Shown here: in pieces, positions 1-8,974 of the stretch | Layout: every line of letters starts with the position of its first letter | How positions within the stretch are numbered: the first letter of the stretch is position 1 | NCBI GenBank assembly: GCA_037190845.1 | Contig: JBBCJI010000013.1 | Location: 62,001-126,000 of the forward strand | Source of the DNA: JBEBVQ01 sp037190845 | GTDB taxonomy: Bacteria > Bacteroidota > Bacteroidia > Chitinophagales > Chitinophagaceae | DNA: 64,000 nucleotides | Direction: 5' to 3' | The notes under the pieces: model-generated | Told to the model about the DNA's origin: nothing | What the model saw: only the letters and a program-made list of their open reading frames with translations | Database searches by the model: none | Translations under genes and position numbers: made by a program

Positions 1-758
1 TCCAGGAGCTTCGGATAATGTATCTTGTGTTTGATAGCCGGCTCCAGCAATACATCGCCTTTACGGGCATAAAAAGCTTTCAGGCCGTTCACCGTCTGCA
101 CTCCTTTGATAGCAGGTGGATTTGCCTTAGCGATAGCCACTGTCGCATCTGCCAATTGAGGCGTATCAGGAGGGAGCCGGTCGTATTCCGGAACCACTTC
201 GAGCGAGGCATATACAACCGGCTCCGTATCCGGTCGCATAGCAAGCTGCGTGTACTCATGCAATTTATATTCTTCAATAATCTTGATCAACTGCTGTGCG
301 TAACGCGGATTGGTAGCATAACCACATTTTTTCAATCCGTGAGCCCATCCCTTATAATCCGTTGTTTTAAGTTGAAAAAGCGGCGCATATCGTTTCGACT
401 TGCTGAGGAAATCCGAATGATCCGTATAGGAATCTTTCACACAGACATATTTCCGGAAACATTCGTCCGGAGCGTCATCTGTATGTGCAAAGGTTTCCCC
501 GGCCCATCCGGTTTTACACTTGATCCCGAAATGATTATTGGCGCCGGCACAAAGCCTGCTGTCACCGGCAGATGTTTCGAGAATACCCTGTCCCAGTTTG
601 ATTGCGGCAGGCACACCTGTGCGCCGCTGCTCTTCAATGGCCATATCCCGGTGTGCAACAACATATTTATATACCCGCTCTTCATACGACATCTGAGCTG
701 TTGCGACACGCATTATTCCCGGAAACAAAAAAATACAGGTTAGTATCCACTTTTGCAT
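1..758 (-). CDS. Glucosaminidase (GH73-type) cell-wall hydrolase, 3' end outside window
   Basis: The gene reads leftward off the window edge, so its C-terminus is missing; about 252 codons are visible. A signal peptide (residues 1-22, ending ATAQ) is followed by a glucosaminidase domain at about 25-170 with the probable catalytic Glu61 in GILETSAGDSRL and the motifs NNHFGIKC and YATNPRYAQQLIKIIEEY. From about residue 230 the segment NGLKAFYARKGDVLLEP resembles the LysM-like region that follows this domain in related Bacteroidota hydrolases. By family knowledge it cleaves the glycan strands of peptidoglycan in the periplasm. Two consecutive ATGs lie at 761 and 758; an AAAGGA stretch is better spaced for 758. 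It is the last visible gene of a leftward run (symporter, LOG protein, methyltransferase), only 21 bp after the methyltransferase stop. Confidence 0.85.
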   Translation of the reverse strand, partial: MQKWILTCIFLFPGIMRVATAQMSYEERVYKYVVAHRDMAIEEQRRTGVPAAIKLGQGILETSAGDSRLCAGANNHFGIKCKTGWAGETFAHTDDAPDECFRKYVCVKDSYTDHSDFLSKSKRYAPLFQLKTTDYKGWAHGLKKCGYATNPRYAQQLIKIIEEYKLHEYTQLAMRPDTEPVVYASLEVVPEYDRLPPDTPQLADATVAIAKANPPAIKGVQTVNGLKAFYARKGDVLLEPAIKHKIHYPKLL

Positions 759-779
759 CATAATCCTTTCTTTACTTTT

Positions 780-1436
780 TTAAACTGCTGTGATTTTACG
801 TACAATCATTATGCCATCCCTCACAGGCAGCAACACATTTTCAACTCTCGGATCCCGGGTAATTTTTTCATTGAACGCATAAATTGCCTGCGCATTTTTA
901 CTTTGTTCTGCCACAGGCAACACTACTTCTCCATTGTACAGTACGTTATCGGCAAGGATATAGCCGCCGACGGGTACTTTTTCGAATACCAGGTCGTAAT
1001 ACAAACTGTAGTTCTGTTTATCGGCATCAATGAACACAAGATCAAAGGTTTCATCGAGCGCCGGGATAATGTCTGCCGCCTTCCCGATATGTTGTGTGAT
1101 CTTCTGATCTACCCAGGCTTCCCGGAAATATTTAAGGCACATATCTTCCAGCTCTTCATTGATGTCTATTGTATGCAGGTGTCCGTCGTCCGGAAGGCCC
1201 TTTGCCAGACAGATGGCAGAGTAACCCGTATACGTGCCGATCTCAAGGATACGTTTCGGACGGATCATCTGGCTGAGCATCTGTAACAATGCCCCCTGCA
1301 ACTGGCCGGAGAGCATTACCGGCATAGGCACCTTCATATTGGTTTCGCGATTGAGCGCCGCGAGCACAGGTGTTTCCGGAGTTGTATTTTGTTCGGCATA
1401 CCGCTGCAACGCTTCTGATATAAGTAGTTGTGTCAT
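780..1436 (-). CDS. Class I SAM-dependent O-methyltransferase (COMT/TrmR-like family)
   Basis: This 218-residue protein has the family's usual length. SAM motif I is ILEIGTYTGYSA at 63-74. The acidic FIDADK (135-140) and DN (163-164) are the expected divalent-metal ligands of the catechol-O-methyltransferase-like family. Members methylate small phenolics, caffeoyl-CoA or, for TrmR, a tRNA uridine derivative, so the substrate here is undetermined. It is cytoplasmic, with no signal peptide or membrane segment. It lies 24 bp after the LOG-family gene and 21 bp before the glucosaminidase, suggesting one transcript, although the four products have no obvious common pathway. Confidence 0.9.
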   Translation of the reverse strand: MTQLLISEALQRYAEQNTTPETPVLAALNRETNMKVPMPVMLSGQLQGALLQMLSQMIRPKRILEIGTYTGYSAICLAKGLPDDGHLHTIDINEELEDMCLKYFREAWVDQKITQHIGKAADIIPALDETFDLVFIDADKQNYSLYYDLVFEKVPVGGYILADNVLYNGEVVLPVAEQSKNAQAIYAFNEKITRDPRVENVLLPVRDGIMIVRKITAV

Positions 1437-1460
1437 GGCATGTCTGTTTGTCGGGGGCGG

Positions 1461-2159
1461 TTAGAAATTAGGCTGAAGTTTATTGTGTGAGTAAAATTCG
1501 TGAATATATTCCACAACTTCATCTGCGGTATCGTAAATGCGGATCATCTCCAGATCACCCGGGCTGATATTACTTTCCTGCTCAAGCATCACCTCACGCA
1601 TCCAGTCAAACAAACCATTCCAGTATTTGCTGCCCACACACACCATCGGCGTTTGGGTAAACTTCCGCGTTTGTATCAGTGTAGCCACTTCAAAAAATTC
1701 ATCCATCGTACCCCATCCGCCAGGCATCATCACAAAACCCTGGGCATACTTGGTGAACATCACCTTACGGACAAAAAAGTAATCGAAATTGAGTGATTTA
1801 TCACGTGCGATGAACGGATTGGAATGTTGTTCGAAAGGAAGTTCAATGTTCAGTCCTACAGAAATACCGCCGGCCAGGTTGGCGCCTTTATTACCGGCTT
1901 CCATAATACCGGGGCCGCCGCCTGTGATAATACCAAACCCTTCTTCAGCCAGACGCCGGGATATTTCTACCGTAAGCTCGTAATAAGGGTGACCGGGTTG
2001 TGTACGCGCCGAACCAAAAATCGAGATACAAGGGCCTATACGGGCAAGGGTTTCAAACCCCTGCACAAATTCAGCCATAATCTTGAATATCTGCCAACTG
2101 GAATGAGCTTTCGTCTCCGTCCAGTCGCGGAGTTTTATTTTAGTAAGTTGTTCTTTCAT
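1461..2159 (-). CDS. LOG family protein (TIGR00730), probable nucleotide 5'-monophosphate phosphoribohydrolase
   Basis: This 232-residue Rossmann-like protein carries both signature motifs of the family formerly called lysine decarboxylases: GGGPGIMEAGNKGA beginning at residue 80 and PGGWGTMDE at 146-154. Characterised members hydrolyse nucleoside 5'-monophosphates (cytokinin ribotides or AMP) to base plus ribose 5-phosphate. A purine-salvage or detoxifying role is an inference. The N-terminal ~40 residues ahead of CISIFGSAR are an extension common in this subfamily. It starts 7 bp after the symporter stop, so the two are almost certainly co-transcribed. Confidence 0.88.
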   Translation of the reverse strand: MKEQLTKIKLRDWTETKAHSSWQIFKIMAEFVQGFETLARIGPCISIFGSARTQPGHPYYELTVEISRRLAEEGFGIITGGGPGIMEAGNKGANLAGGISVGLNIELPFEQHSNPFIARDKSLNFDYFFVRKVMFTKYAQGFVMMPGGWGTMDEFFEVATLIQTRKFTQTPMVCVGSKYWNGLFDWMREVMLEQESNISPGDLEMIRIYDTADEVVEYIHEFYSHNKLQPNF

Positions 2160-2166
2160 GTATAAC

Positions 2167-3687
2167 TTATTGTGGCATCACCCTTTCCTGCTTACGGGAA
2201 CACAAAAATAAAAGCAAAAATGCCAAACCCGCGTTAATAATCAACAATTCGGTACCGATCACATAACCGCCCAGCCAATCCTGTTCATACTTTTTGAGCA
2301 TATAACAGAGTACAGGAGACAGGATACAAATCAGCGGCACTGCTGCATCTTTGACTTCTCTCCGTGTAAAGATACCAAATGTAAATAAGGCCAGAAGCGG
2401 GCCATATGTATATCCTGCCACAATAAGCAATGTCTGTATCAGCGAACCATTATCCACCTCGCGGAAAAAAAAGACACAGGCCAGGAATACCAGAGCAAAC
2501 GTATTATGTACAAACAAACGTACTCTTGATTTTTTTTGCTCGCTCCATCCTGTTTTCTGTTTAATGCCAAGTATATCAATACAAAAAGAAGAGGTCAGAG
2601 CCGTAAGCGCTCCGTCTGCGCTGGGGAAAAGTGCGGAGATAAGCCCTATGATAAAGATGATACCGATAAACGGCGGCAGGTAATTGAATGCGATCTCAGG
2701 AAAAATACTATCACCGATCACATTTTTCCCGTCCAGCATGAGTTGTATTTTTGTCTGCCCGTTTACAGTAGCTTCTGTGAATACAGCGCCTTGCTGCAAA
2801 GCATAGAGATACAGCAATCCCCCCAATGACAAAAATATAAACACAACGATCAGCTGAAGGAAGCTCAGTGTGAGCATATTTTTCTGCGAGTCTTTCAGAT
2901 TACTGACACTGATATTCTTCTGCATCATTTCCTGATCCAGGCCCGTCATGGCAATGGTGATAAATGCGCCGCCCAACACCTGCTTCAGGAAAAATCCTCC
3001 GGACAACGAATCTGTATTAAATAATCGTGTAAACCCGTTATTATCCATTGCCTGCCAGGCAGTAACGGGTGTGAAGTCCAGCTCACTCATAATATAACTC
3101 ACACAGATGATCAACGCCAGCAACATAAAGGAGGTTTGCAGGGTATCTGTCCACACGATCGTCTTGACCCCGCCACGATAAGTATACAGCAGGATCAGCG
3201 CCAGTATCACAATAGCCGTTATCTCAAATGATATACCGATATCTTCCAGCACAAACAGCTCCAGCACTTTGATCACGAGATACAAACGCAATGTAGCACC
3301 CAGCGTACGTGATAGAATGAAAAAAAGTGCGCCGGTTTTATACGACGTATTCCCCAATCGTTGCTCCAGGTATGTATAAATGGATGTGAGCTGCATCCGG
3401 TAGTAAATAGGCAGCAGGATATAGATCACAGCAAAGTAGCCGATCCAATACCCGATCACCACCTGGAAGTAGTCAAACCCCTTCATCCCGACCGTACCCG
3501 GAACAGATATGAAAGTCATCCCCGAAAGAGAAGTACCAATCATACCAAAAGCCACCAGCCACCATTTACTGCTGCGGTTGCCAATAAAAAAGGATTCGTT
3601 ATTGGAATTTCTTGAAGTATAAAAGGCAATGCCCAGTAACAAAGCGAAATAAGCCAGAACAACTGTTAGTAGAAGGGTTGAACTCAT
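2167..3687 (-). CDS. Sodium:solute symporter (SSS family)
   Basis: A 506-residue integral membrane protein with about 13 predicted spans. The N-terminus has the SSS core pattern: SSKWWLVAFGMIGTSLSG followed by MTFISVPGTVGMKG, the region forming the Na+ and substrate sites. Further hallmarks are TYLEQRLGNTSYKTG near 110 and ALFPSADGALTALTSSF near 350. The family couples sodium influx to uptake of sugars, amino acids, vitamins or nucleobases; the substrate cannot be read from sequence. It is first in the leftward cluster with the LOG and methyltransferase genes. A 28-bp AT-rich palindrome (3719-3746) separates it from pntB upstream. Confidence 0.92.
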   Translation of the reverse strand: MSSTLLLTVVLAYFALLLGIAFYTSRNSNNESFFIGNRSSKWWLVAFGMIGTSLSGMTFISVPGTVGMKGFDYFQVVIGYWIGYFAVIYILLPIYYRMQLTSIYTYLEQRLGNTSYKTGALFFILSRTLGATLRLYLVIKVLELFVLEDIGISFEITAIVILALILLYTYRGGVKTIVWTDTLQTSFMLLALIICVSYIMSELDFTPVTAWQAMDNNGFTRLFNTDSLSGGFFLKQVLGGAFITIAMTGLDQEMMQKNISVSNLKDSQKNMLTLSFLQLIVVFIFLSLGGLLYLYALQQGAVFTEATVNGQTKIQLMLDGKNVIGDSIFPEIAFNYLPPFIGIIFIIGLISALFPSADGALTALTSSFCIDILGIKQKTGWSEQKKSRVRLFVHNTFALVFLACVFFFREVDNGSLIQTLLIVAGYTYGPLLALFTFGIFTRREVKDAAVPLICILSPVLCYMLKKYEQDWLGGYVIGTELLIINAGLAFLLLFLCSRKQERVMPQ

Positions 3688-3718
3688 GGACGCAAATTAG
3701 TAATTCGAAAGATTTATT

Positions 3719-3746
3719 CATTAACTAATTGGCCGATTAGCTAATG
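3719..3746. repeat. AT-rich palindrome of the attagcnaattagctaat family
   Basis: Left half cattaactaattgg and right half ccgattagctaatg form a centred inverted repeat with 12 of 14 positions paired. It occupies most of the 64-bp gap between pntB and the symporter. Similar sequences occur at 8609-8628 and several times in 26680-26765, always between genes. Confidence 0.6.
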
Positions 3747-3751
3747 AAAAA

Positions 3752-5134
3752 TCACAACTGCTTCAGTTCCGCTGCCAGATCCTGCAACACTTTTTTGGCA
3801 TCGCCAAACAGCATGGAAGTTTTGGGCTTAAAAAAAAGATCATTTTCAATGCCGGCATAACCGGGCTTCATGCTTCGCTTATTTACGATCACATGGGCAG
3901 CCCGCTCCACTTCCAGAATAGGCATACCATATATAGGACTGGCAGGATCTTCTTTAGCGGCAGGGTTTACCACATCATTGGCTCCGATCACCATGACTAC
4001 ATTCGTTGCCGCCATCTGGTCATTGGCATCTTCCATTTCGAGCAGCTTTTCGTAGGGAACATCCGACTCCGCAAGCAGCACATTCATATGCCCCGGCATC
4101 CTTCCTGCAACGGGATGTATACCATAATTTACCTCCACACCTCTTTCGGTCAACAGCTTTTCCAGCTCATGGCAAGCATGCTGTGCCTGTGCTACTGCCA
4201 GTCCGTATCCGGGTATGATCATTACCTTTTGTGCATAAGCCATCAGCGTAGCCGTATCGTTGAGCGATATCTCCTTATAATCACCCTGTACTCCGCTTTC
4301 CTTTGCACCTGCTTTCTGTCCGCCAAACGAACCGATCAACACATTTTTCAGGGAACGGTTCATCGCCTTACACATCAGGATTGTAAGTATTGTACCCGCA
4401 GACCCTACGAGGATGCCCCCTGTAAGCATGACCGGATTATCATACAGGAAACCGCCAAAAGCCGCGGCCACACCGGTAAAAGAGTTTAAGAGTGATATAA
4501 CGACCGGCATGTCGGCCCCGCCGATCGGCATGACGAACAGGATACCGTACAGGGCGGATAATACAAGGATCGTATAAAAGACATAAGGCGCTGTTACAAT
4601 CCCGCCCAGCAGTAATATTGCAAGCAGAAGAATGCCACCCAGCAAAATAAAATTCACCGCCTGCCCTGCCGGGATCACTTTATCCCGGATCTTACCGTTG
4701 AGCTTACCCCAGGCAATGATGCTGCCGGCGAAAGAAACCGTACCAATGATCATACCCAGCACAATGACCAGCAGAATACCTGCGGATGCAGCCGGATTGT
4801 GATGATATTCCACAATGGATATAAGCATGGCACAAGCGCCGCCCATACCGTTGAACAGGCTTACCATCTCTGGCATGGCCGTCATTTGTACTTTTTTTGC
4901 CGCAAGCGTACCGGCGATCGTGCCAATGATCAGCCCACCGAATATCCAGCCGTAGTTGTGCAGTCCGGTACCGGTTTCCGGATTTTTCCAGAGAAAAATG
5001 GTGGCAAAGATAGCAAGCACCATACCGCCCGCTGCAACCAGATTTCCTTTGCGGGCAGTCTCCGGATGCGACAACATCTTTAATCCTATGATGAATGTTA
5101 TGGAGCCGATCAGATAACACAGTAAAAGAAGCAT
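3752..5134 (-). CDS. pntB: NAD(P) transhydrogenase subunit beta
   Basis: A 460-residue subunit of the proton-translocating transhydrogenase, which uses the proton-motive force to drive hydride transfer from NADH to NADP+. The N-terminal ~270 residues are membrane spans (dII); the C-terminal ~180 residues are the NADP(H)-binding domain dIII, with VMIIPGYGLAVAQAQHA, YGIHPVAGRMPGHMNVLLAE and VVMVIGANDVVNPAA. The product sits in the inner membrane. It follows the small pntA2-type gene by 57 bp, consistent with the split-alpha arrangement. The NAD-binding alpha-1 subunit is not adjacent. Confidence 0.95.
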   Translation of the reverse strand: MLLLLCYLIGSITFIIGLKMLSHPETARKGNLVAAGGMVLAIFATIFLWKNPETGTGLHNYGWIFGGLIIGTIAGTLAAKKVQMTAMPEMVSLFNGMGGACAMLISIVEYHHNPAASAGILLVIVLGMIIGTVSFAGSIIAWGKLNGKIRDKVIPAGQAVNFILLGGILLLAILLLGGIVTAPYVFYTILVLSALYGILFVMPIGGADMPVVISLLNSFTGVAAAFGGFLYDNPVMLTGGILVGSAGTILTILMCKAMNRSLKNVLIGSFGGQKAGAKESGVQGDYKEISLNDTATLMAYAQKVMIIPGYGLAVAQAQHACHELEKLLTERGVEVNYGIHPVAGRMPGHMNVLLAESDVPYEKLLEMEDANDQMAATNVVMVIGANDVVNPAAKEDPASPIYGMPILEVERAAHVIVNKRSMKPGYAGIENDLFFKPKTSMLFGDAKKVLQDLAAELKQL

Positions 5135-5191
5135 CTTTCGTTTTTAATTTTTGTGGTTACAATTCAGACAAGCCGCGTACGATATGTCAGA

Positions 5192-5518
5192 TCATTTACG
5201 CGCATTCTTTTTCCTGCTGAACATTTCGAGCATCCGGTCTGTCACCACAAAGCCACCCACTACATTCAGTGTACCAAGTATTACTGCGAGAAACCCAAGT
5301 ATCAACGCTACATAATCATCAGCCGGGGCCTGCCCCATCACGATAATGGCGCCGATGATCACAACACCATGAATAGCGTTAGCGCCGCTCATCAGCGGCG
5401 TATGCAGCACGGAGGGCACACGTGAAATCACCTCGATACCGAGGAATATGGATAGAATAACGATCGTCAGCAACCGGTAGGTAGCGGGGTCTTCAAATAA
5501 TTGTGTCAGGAATTCCAT
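5192..5518 (-). CDS. NAD(P) transhydrogenase subunit alpha, membrane part (alpha-2)
   Basis: A 108-residue protein with three or four membrane spans, matching the C-terminal membrane portion (dII) of PntA in organisms where alpha is split. Diagnostic stretches are GIEVISRVPSVLHTPLMSG, NAIHGVVIIGAIIVMGQ and GTLNVVGGFVVTDRMLEMF. It ends in a basic FSRKKNARK. It is co-oriented with pntB and 57 bp upstream of it. The NAD(H)-binding part (dI, alpha-1) is not encoded upstream: the next 437 bp are non-coding repeats and then a CCA-adding enzyme gene. Confidence 0.9.
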   Translation of the reverse strand: MEFLTQLFEDPATYRLLTIVILSIFLGIEVISRVPSVLHTPLMSGANAIHGVVIIGAIIVMGQAPADDYVALILGFLAVILGTLNVVGGFVVTDRMLEMFSRKKNARK

Positions 5519-5955
5519 AATTGTTCGCTGTTTTATCTATTCCGGAATCTATATAAGCACTAAAAATAATAAAATTGGGCAACTATATGCGTATTCGGTC
5601 AAATGAGTGGCCTGCATTACGTGAGATTCTTCACTACGCTACGTTGCCAATGACGTATTTTTAAACATGTTAAATAACAGAGCATTTTGCATGGCATATA
5701 AACCTACATCAAAAGAACGGTGTCATCCTGACGAAGGAAGGATCTCACGTAATATGGAACACTCATTTTGTGGGATCCTTCCTTCGTCAGGATGACATAG
5801 TAGACAGATCCATGCTATCGTTATGGCCGCATTGATTAGTGGTGCCCTATCAATAACTCTGGAGACACCGTTGTGGCTACAACACATCATGCTGAAATCA
5901 TGTACTTTCCCGCATGTTAGCGGAGCGCATCCGGGAAAACTCCATTCTATAGATA
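5519..5955. other. 437-bp intergenic region with a long inverted repeat
   Basis: No credible gene is visible. It holds the 27-bp inverted repeat at 5722-5748/5770-5796 and a short copy of the same vocabulary near 5620-5636 (cgtgagattcttcac). A flank at 5791-5813 also occurs beside the repeat at 61.2 kb. The remainder has no feature I can name. Confidence 0.6.
5722..5796. repeat. 27-bp inverted repeat (gtcatcctgacgaaggaagg family)
   Basis: The arms 5722-5748 and 5770-5796 pair at 26 of 27 positions around a 21-nt loop. The following gatgacatagtagacagatccat (5791-5813) matches 61229-61251 except at two positions, linking this hairpin to the dispersed repeat family. It lies between the transhydrogenase genes and the nucleotidyltransferase, both leftward, and could act as a transcript-end or RNA-stability hairpin. 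It has no T-tract typical of an intrinsic terminator. Confidence 0.75.
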
Positions 5956-7392
5956 CTAGTTGGTCGTAGCAGCACGCCCCGGAGGGTATATATTTATTTC
6001 CGCAGCTTTTTCCAGCATAAACCGGTAAGCGGCATCATAGTCGTTCGGGATGATACCATCGAGGATAGCCTCCCGGACGGCCGTCTTAATATCTCCCACC
6101 ACACGCGAAGGCGGCAGATTGAATACCCGCATGATCTCAGCGCCATCTATAGGCGGTTGCCAGTTGCGAATCCGGTCCTTTTCTTCCACTTCACGCAGGC
6201 GCTCCCGCACCAGCTCAAAGTTGCCCAGGTATCGCTTTACTTTTGCCTTATTCTTGGAAGTGATATCGCTCTCGCACAGGATCATCAGGTCTTCCAGCTC
6301 TTCACCCGCATCAAACAAAAGGCGGCGCATGGCAGAGTCCGTAATATCCTCTTTAGATAAACCAATGGGTCTCAGATGCAATGCCACCAGCTTAGCGACA
6401 TACTTCATTTTTTCATTGGCAGGCAGCTTTAGTTGCCTGAATATCTTCGGCACCATGCGTTCTCCTACTACTTCGTGACCGTGAAAAGTCCAGCCATGCC
6501 CCGGCTCAAAGCGTTTGGTGGCAGGTTTGGCAATGTCGTGAAGTATTGCAGCCCAGCGCAACCAAAGATCCTCACTGCGTACAGCAACATTATCAAGCAC
6601 CTGCAGGGTGTGATAAAAATTGTCTTTGTGTCCTTTTCCGTCAATAAACTCAGCGCCTGCCAGATCGGCAAGCTGCGGAAAAAATTCCTGTAGTAATCCG
6701 GTGCGAAACAACAAATCAAAACCCACTGAAGGCTTGGGCGTGAGGATGATCTTATTTAGTTCATCCGTGATCCGCTCCTGCGAAACGATCTTAATACGCT
6801 CTTTATTGCGCGCAATGGCATCATACGTTTCATAATAAATCGCATAACCAAGCTGTGTGGCAAACCGTATGGCCCGCATCATACGCAACGGGTCATCAGA
6901 AAATGTAACATCAGGATTCAGCGGTGTACGTATCAGCTTGCTCCCCAGATCGCTCATGCCATTAAACGGATCCACAAGTCGTCCGAAGTCTTCTTTATTG
7001 AGACTGATCGCCATGGCATTGATCGTAAAATCGCGCCGGTCCTGATCGTCTTTGACCGTACCCGCCATCACCTCCGGTTTACGGGAATCCTGGCGATATG
7101 ATTCTTTCCGGGCGCCAACAAATTCCACTTCAAAACCTTTTATTTTAATCTGGGCGGTGCCAAAATTTTTAAAGAAATGAACGGCAGGTTTCGGATCATA
7201 TAATGCGGCCACGGCATGAGCGAGATCAATACCATCCCCGACACAGACAATATCCATATCCTTTGTTTGCCGGCCTATGATCTTGTCCCGCACAAATCCG
7301 CCTATCAGATAGGCCGTAACGCCGATCCCGGCGGCAGCTTGTGCAATTTTATCCAATAGCGCTTCCTCTTCGGGTGTACACCTGATATCCAT
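5956..7392 (-). CDS. tRNA nucleotidyltransferase/poly(A) polymerase family protein with HD domain
   Basis: A 478-residue class II nucleotidyltransferase. The head domain has GGFVRD (31-36) and the catalytic DxD (Asp45, Asp47), followed by the RRDFTINAMAI motif and the RNA-binding/neck region DDPLRMMRAIRFATQLG. A C-terminal HD phosphohydrolase domain has His285-Asp286 in AAILHDIAKP. The family adds or repairs the 3'-CCA of tRNA; with an HD domain it may also hydrolyse cyclic phosphates, as in E. coli Cca. Poly(A) polymerase activity cannot be excluded. It stands alone, with 437 bp of repeats downstream and about 100 bp separating it from the response regulator. Confidence 0.92.
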   Translation of the reverse strand: MDIRCTPEEEALLDKIAQAAAGIGVTAYLIGGFVRDKIIGRQTKDMDIVCVGDGIDLAHAVAALYDPKPAVHFFKNFGTAQIKIKGFEVEFVGARKESYRQDSRKPEVMAGTVKDDQDRRDFTINAMAISLNKEDFGRLVDPFNGMSDLGSKLIRTPLNPDVTFSDDPLRMMRAIRFATQLGYAIYYETYDAIARNKERIKIVSQERITDELNKIILTPKPSVGFDLLFRTGLLQEFFPQLADLAGAEFIDGKGHKDNFYHTLQVLDNVAVRSEDLWLRWAAILHDIAKPATKRFEPGHGWTFHGHEVVGERMVPKIFRQLKLPANEKMKYVAKLVALHLRPIGLSKEDITDSAMRRLLFDAGEELEDLMILCESDITSKNKAKVKRYLGNFELVRERLREVEEKDRIRNWQPPIDGAEIMRVFNLPPSRVVGDIKTAVREAILDGIIPNDYDAAYRFMLEKAAEINIYPPGRAATTN

Positions 7393-7495
7393 ACCGCTGC
7401 AAAACTACATGCTATGGTTGAATAAAGGTTATCGTCGAAAAATTTTGAATTAGCACATTATGGCATTACACGTGAAGATACATATATGAGATCCG

Positions 7496-8134
7496 TTATT
7501 TCCGCTCCTGCACCAATCCCAGTAAGATGGCCTTTTTCACCATACCTACCATATTGTTCACATCCAGCTTCTGCATAATACCCTGCCGGTATATCTCTAC
7601 CGTCCGGTGTGTGATATTGAGCATGGAGCCGATCTCCCGGTTCGTGTACTCCTGTACGATGAGCGTCAGTACCTCCACCTCGCGAGGCGTAAGCGAAACA
7701 CGGCCCACCATATCCGCTTTCCTTCTCCTGAGGCTGGATCTGATATCATCGGCAAGGAACGGCGTTCCTTCCGTGTGGACATGCATAATCCCCTGCAATA
7801 ATAATTCAGAGCCGGAATTCTTGAACAGATAACCGTCCGCTCCGAGGTCCATCAGCCTTTTTACACTGTAGAGGCTTTCGTTGGAGGATAGTATCAGTAT
7901 TTTTAGCTGAGCGTGTTCTTTCCGTATTACGGGTAACAGCTCATCTCCGTTCATATCGCCGAGCTGAAGGTCAAGCAGCAGCACATCTGCCTGCTGCATC
8001 CGGAGGCCGGACAGCAGCGCACCGCCGCGCTCATACTCTCCTACGATCCGGATATCCGGATGCAACTCCAGCAACTGCCGGATGCCGGTACGTACGATAA
8101 TATGATCATCTGCCAGAACTACTGCTATGGACAT
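7496..8134 (-). CDS. NarL/LuxR-type response regulator, kinase partner not adjacent
   Basis: A 212-residue regulator with an N-terminal receiver domain (acidic pair Asp9-Asp10, phosphoacceptor Asp55 in VLLLDLQLGD, Lys near 105 in YLFKNSG) and a C-terminal LuxR helix-turn-helix starting VSLTPREVEVL and continuing NREIGSMLNITHRTVEIY. The same architecture occurs twice more in the window (39080, 60508), each time directly after a TPR histidine kinase. Here no kinase is adjacent; the nearest similar orphan kinase is at 16286-18187. It is an inference that they are partners separated by three surface-protein genes. Confidence 0.93.
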   Translation of the reverse strand: MSIAVVLADDHIIVRTGIRQLLELHPDIRIVGEYERGGALLSGLRMQQADVLLLDLQLGDMNGDELLPVIRKEHAQLKILILSSNESLYSVKRLMDLGADGYLFKNSGSELLLQGIMHVHTEGTPFLADDIRSSLRRRKADMVGRVSLTPREVEVLTLIVQEYTNREIGSMLNITHRTVEIYRQGIMQKLDVNNMVGMVKKAILLGLVQERK

Positions 8135-8339
8135 ATTGACTAAAATTTATCGGCTGGATTACTCATCTTTGCAAGTTTAAACAGTATTTACAAATACCGG
8201 CTTCCTCAAATATACGGGGATTTTCTTCATCCCATGCATATATTTTAATACATAAATCCACTGAGCCATAAAATGCTGCCCTACTTTTTTCCTTGATGCA
8301 AAAACCAGCAAAAGATTATGGCTTGCAAAATCAGTGCTG

Positions 8340-8591
8340 TCATCCCGGTAAGCTGTCTGCATATAGCAGCCGCGGCATAAACGGGTCTTCGTACAGCAGG
8401 TAAGGCATCACCTGACGTTGTATCCGATGCTCTGCGTCGTAGCGGTACGGCTCCACACAATCATCCGGTAATAATATTGCCTCCGGCAGCCGCACAGACC
8501 CGTCTTTACGGACGGAAGCCCCTTCCCCACAGGAATGCAGCACCACCGCCAACAGCTGCAATATGCATAAAAAGCGTATCCTTCTTACCAT
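8340..8591 (-). CDS. Small putative lipoprotein, unknown function
   Basis: An 83-residue product beginning MVRRIRFLCILQLLAVVLHSC, a basic n-region and hydrophobic core ending at Cys21 in a lipobox-like LHSC. His at -2 is unusual, so lipidation is uncertain. The rest is polar with a YRYDAEHRIQRQV segment and no domain I recognise. I chose the ATG at 8591; a TTG nine codons upstream would place non-signal residues first. It lies between a surface-protein gene and the response regulator, all leftward, so a link to the surface system is possible but unsupported. Confidence 0.5.
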   Translation of the reverse strand: MVRRIRFLCILQLLAVVLHSCGEGASVRKDGSVRLPEAILLPDDCVEPYRYDAEHRIQRQVMPYLLYEDPFMPRLLYADSLPG

Positions 8592-8974
8592 GATTATTTG
8601 CTCATTTTCATTAGCCAATTAGCTAATGCGCCAGTCACTATTGTCCGTGGAAAAAGACTACTCCGTTTTTACCTCAATGTTTGTCTTTTTGTCATGACTG
8701 ACAATTGAATGCCCCTGCTATTTCAACTTCTTTTTTTCTTAACAAAAAAAGAAGCAAAAAAGTCAAGGCTCGGATAAAAATGCTAAAAATGCCTCCATTC
8801 CGCTAAACAAATCCAAACTTGAACTCCGCTTCGCTGCGTTCTTCGAACAGGGATTTGTTTTTAACGCTCCATTACACCATTTTTTTAACGCATTTTTCTC
8901 CAAGGCCGGCGCCGTAATTTTTCCCAGAGAATCGCAATGTCCGAATCAGCTAATTCAGGCAGTCCGGCTCCCGG
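8592..8974. other. 383-bp intergenic region with AT palindrome and hairpin element
   Basis: No credible gene. The region contains the AT-rich palindrome 8609-8628 (cattagccaattagctaatg) and the imperfect hairpin element at 8727-8900. At 8941-8956 there is another agctaattc-like fragment. Confidence 0.55.
8727..8900. repeat. Nested hairpin element
   Basis: An 11-bp perfect stem, cttcttttttt (8727-8737) with aaaaaaagaag (8744-8754), is followed by a second, larger stem. Its core is aaacaaatcc (8805-8814) with ggatttgttt (8851-8860). Outer parts containing aaaaatgc (from about 8777) and gcattttt (about 8890) extend the pairing imperfectly. It lies downstream of the T9SS gene ending at 8975 and may act as a transcript-end structure. 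Copy number in the genome is not visible here. Confidence 0.5.

Noticed and set aside
18..743. 241-codon open frame on the plus strand
   Set aside because: It is antisense to the glucosaminidase gene, whose minus-strand translation gives a signal peptide, catalytic motif and family signatures; the plus frame has none.
8177..8362. 61-codon leftward frame between the lipoprotein and response regulator
   Set aside because: It overlaps the end of the lipoprotein gene, has no recognisable motif or signal, and its composition looks like intergenic DNA.
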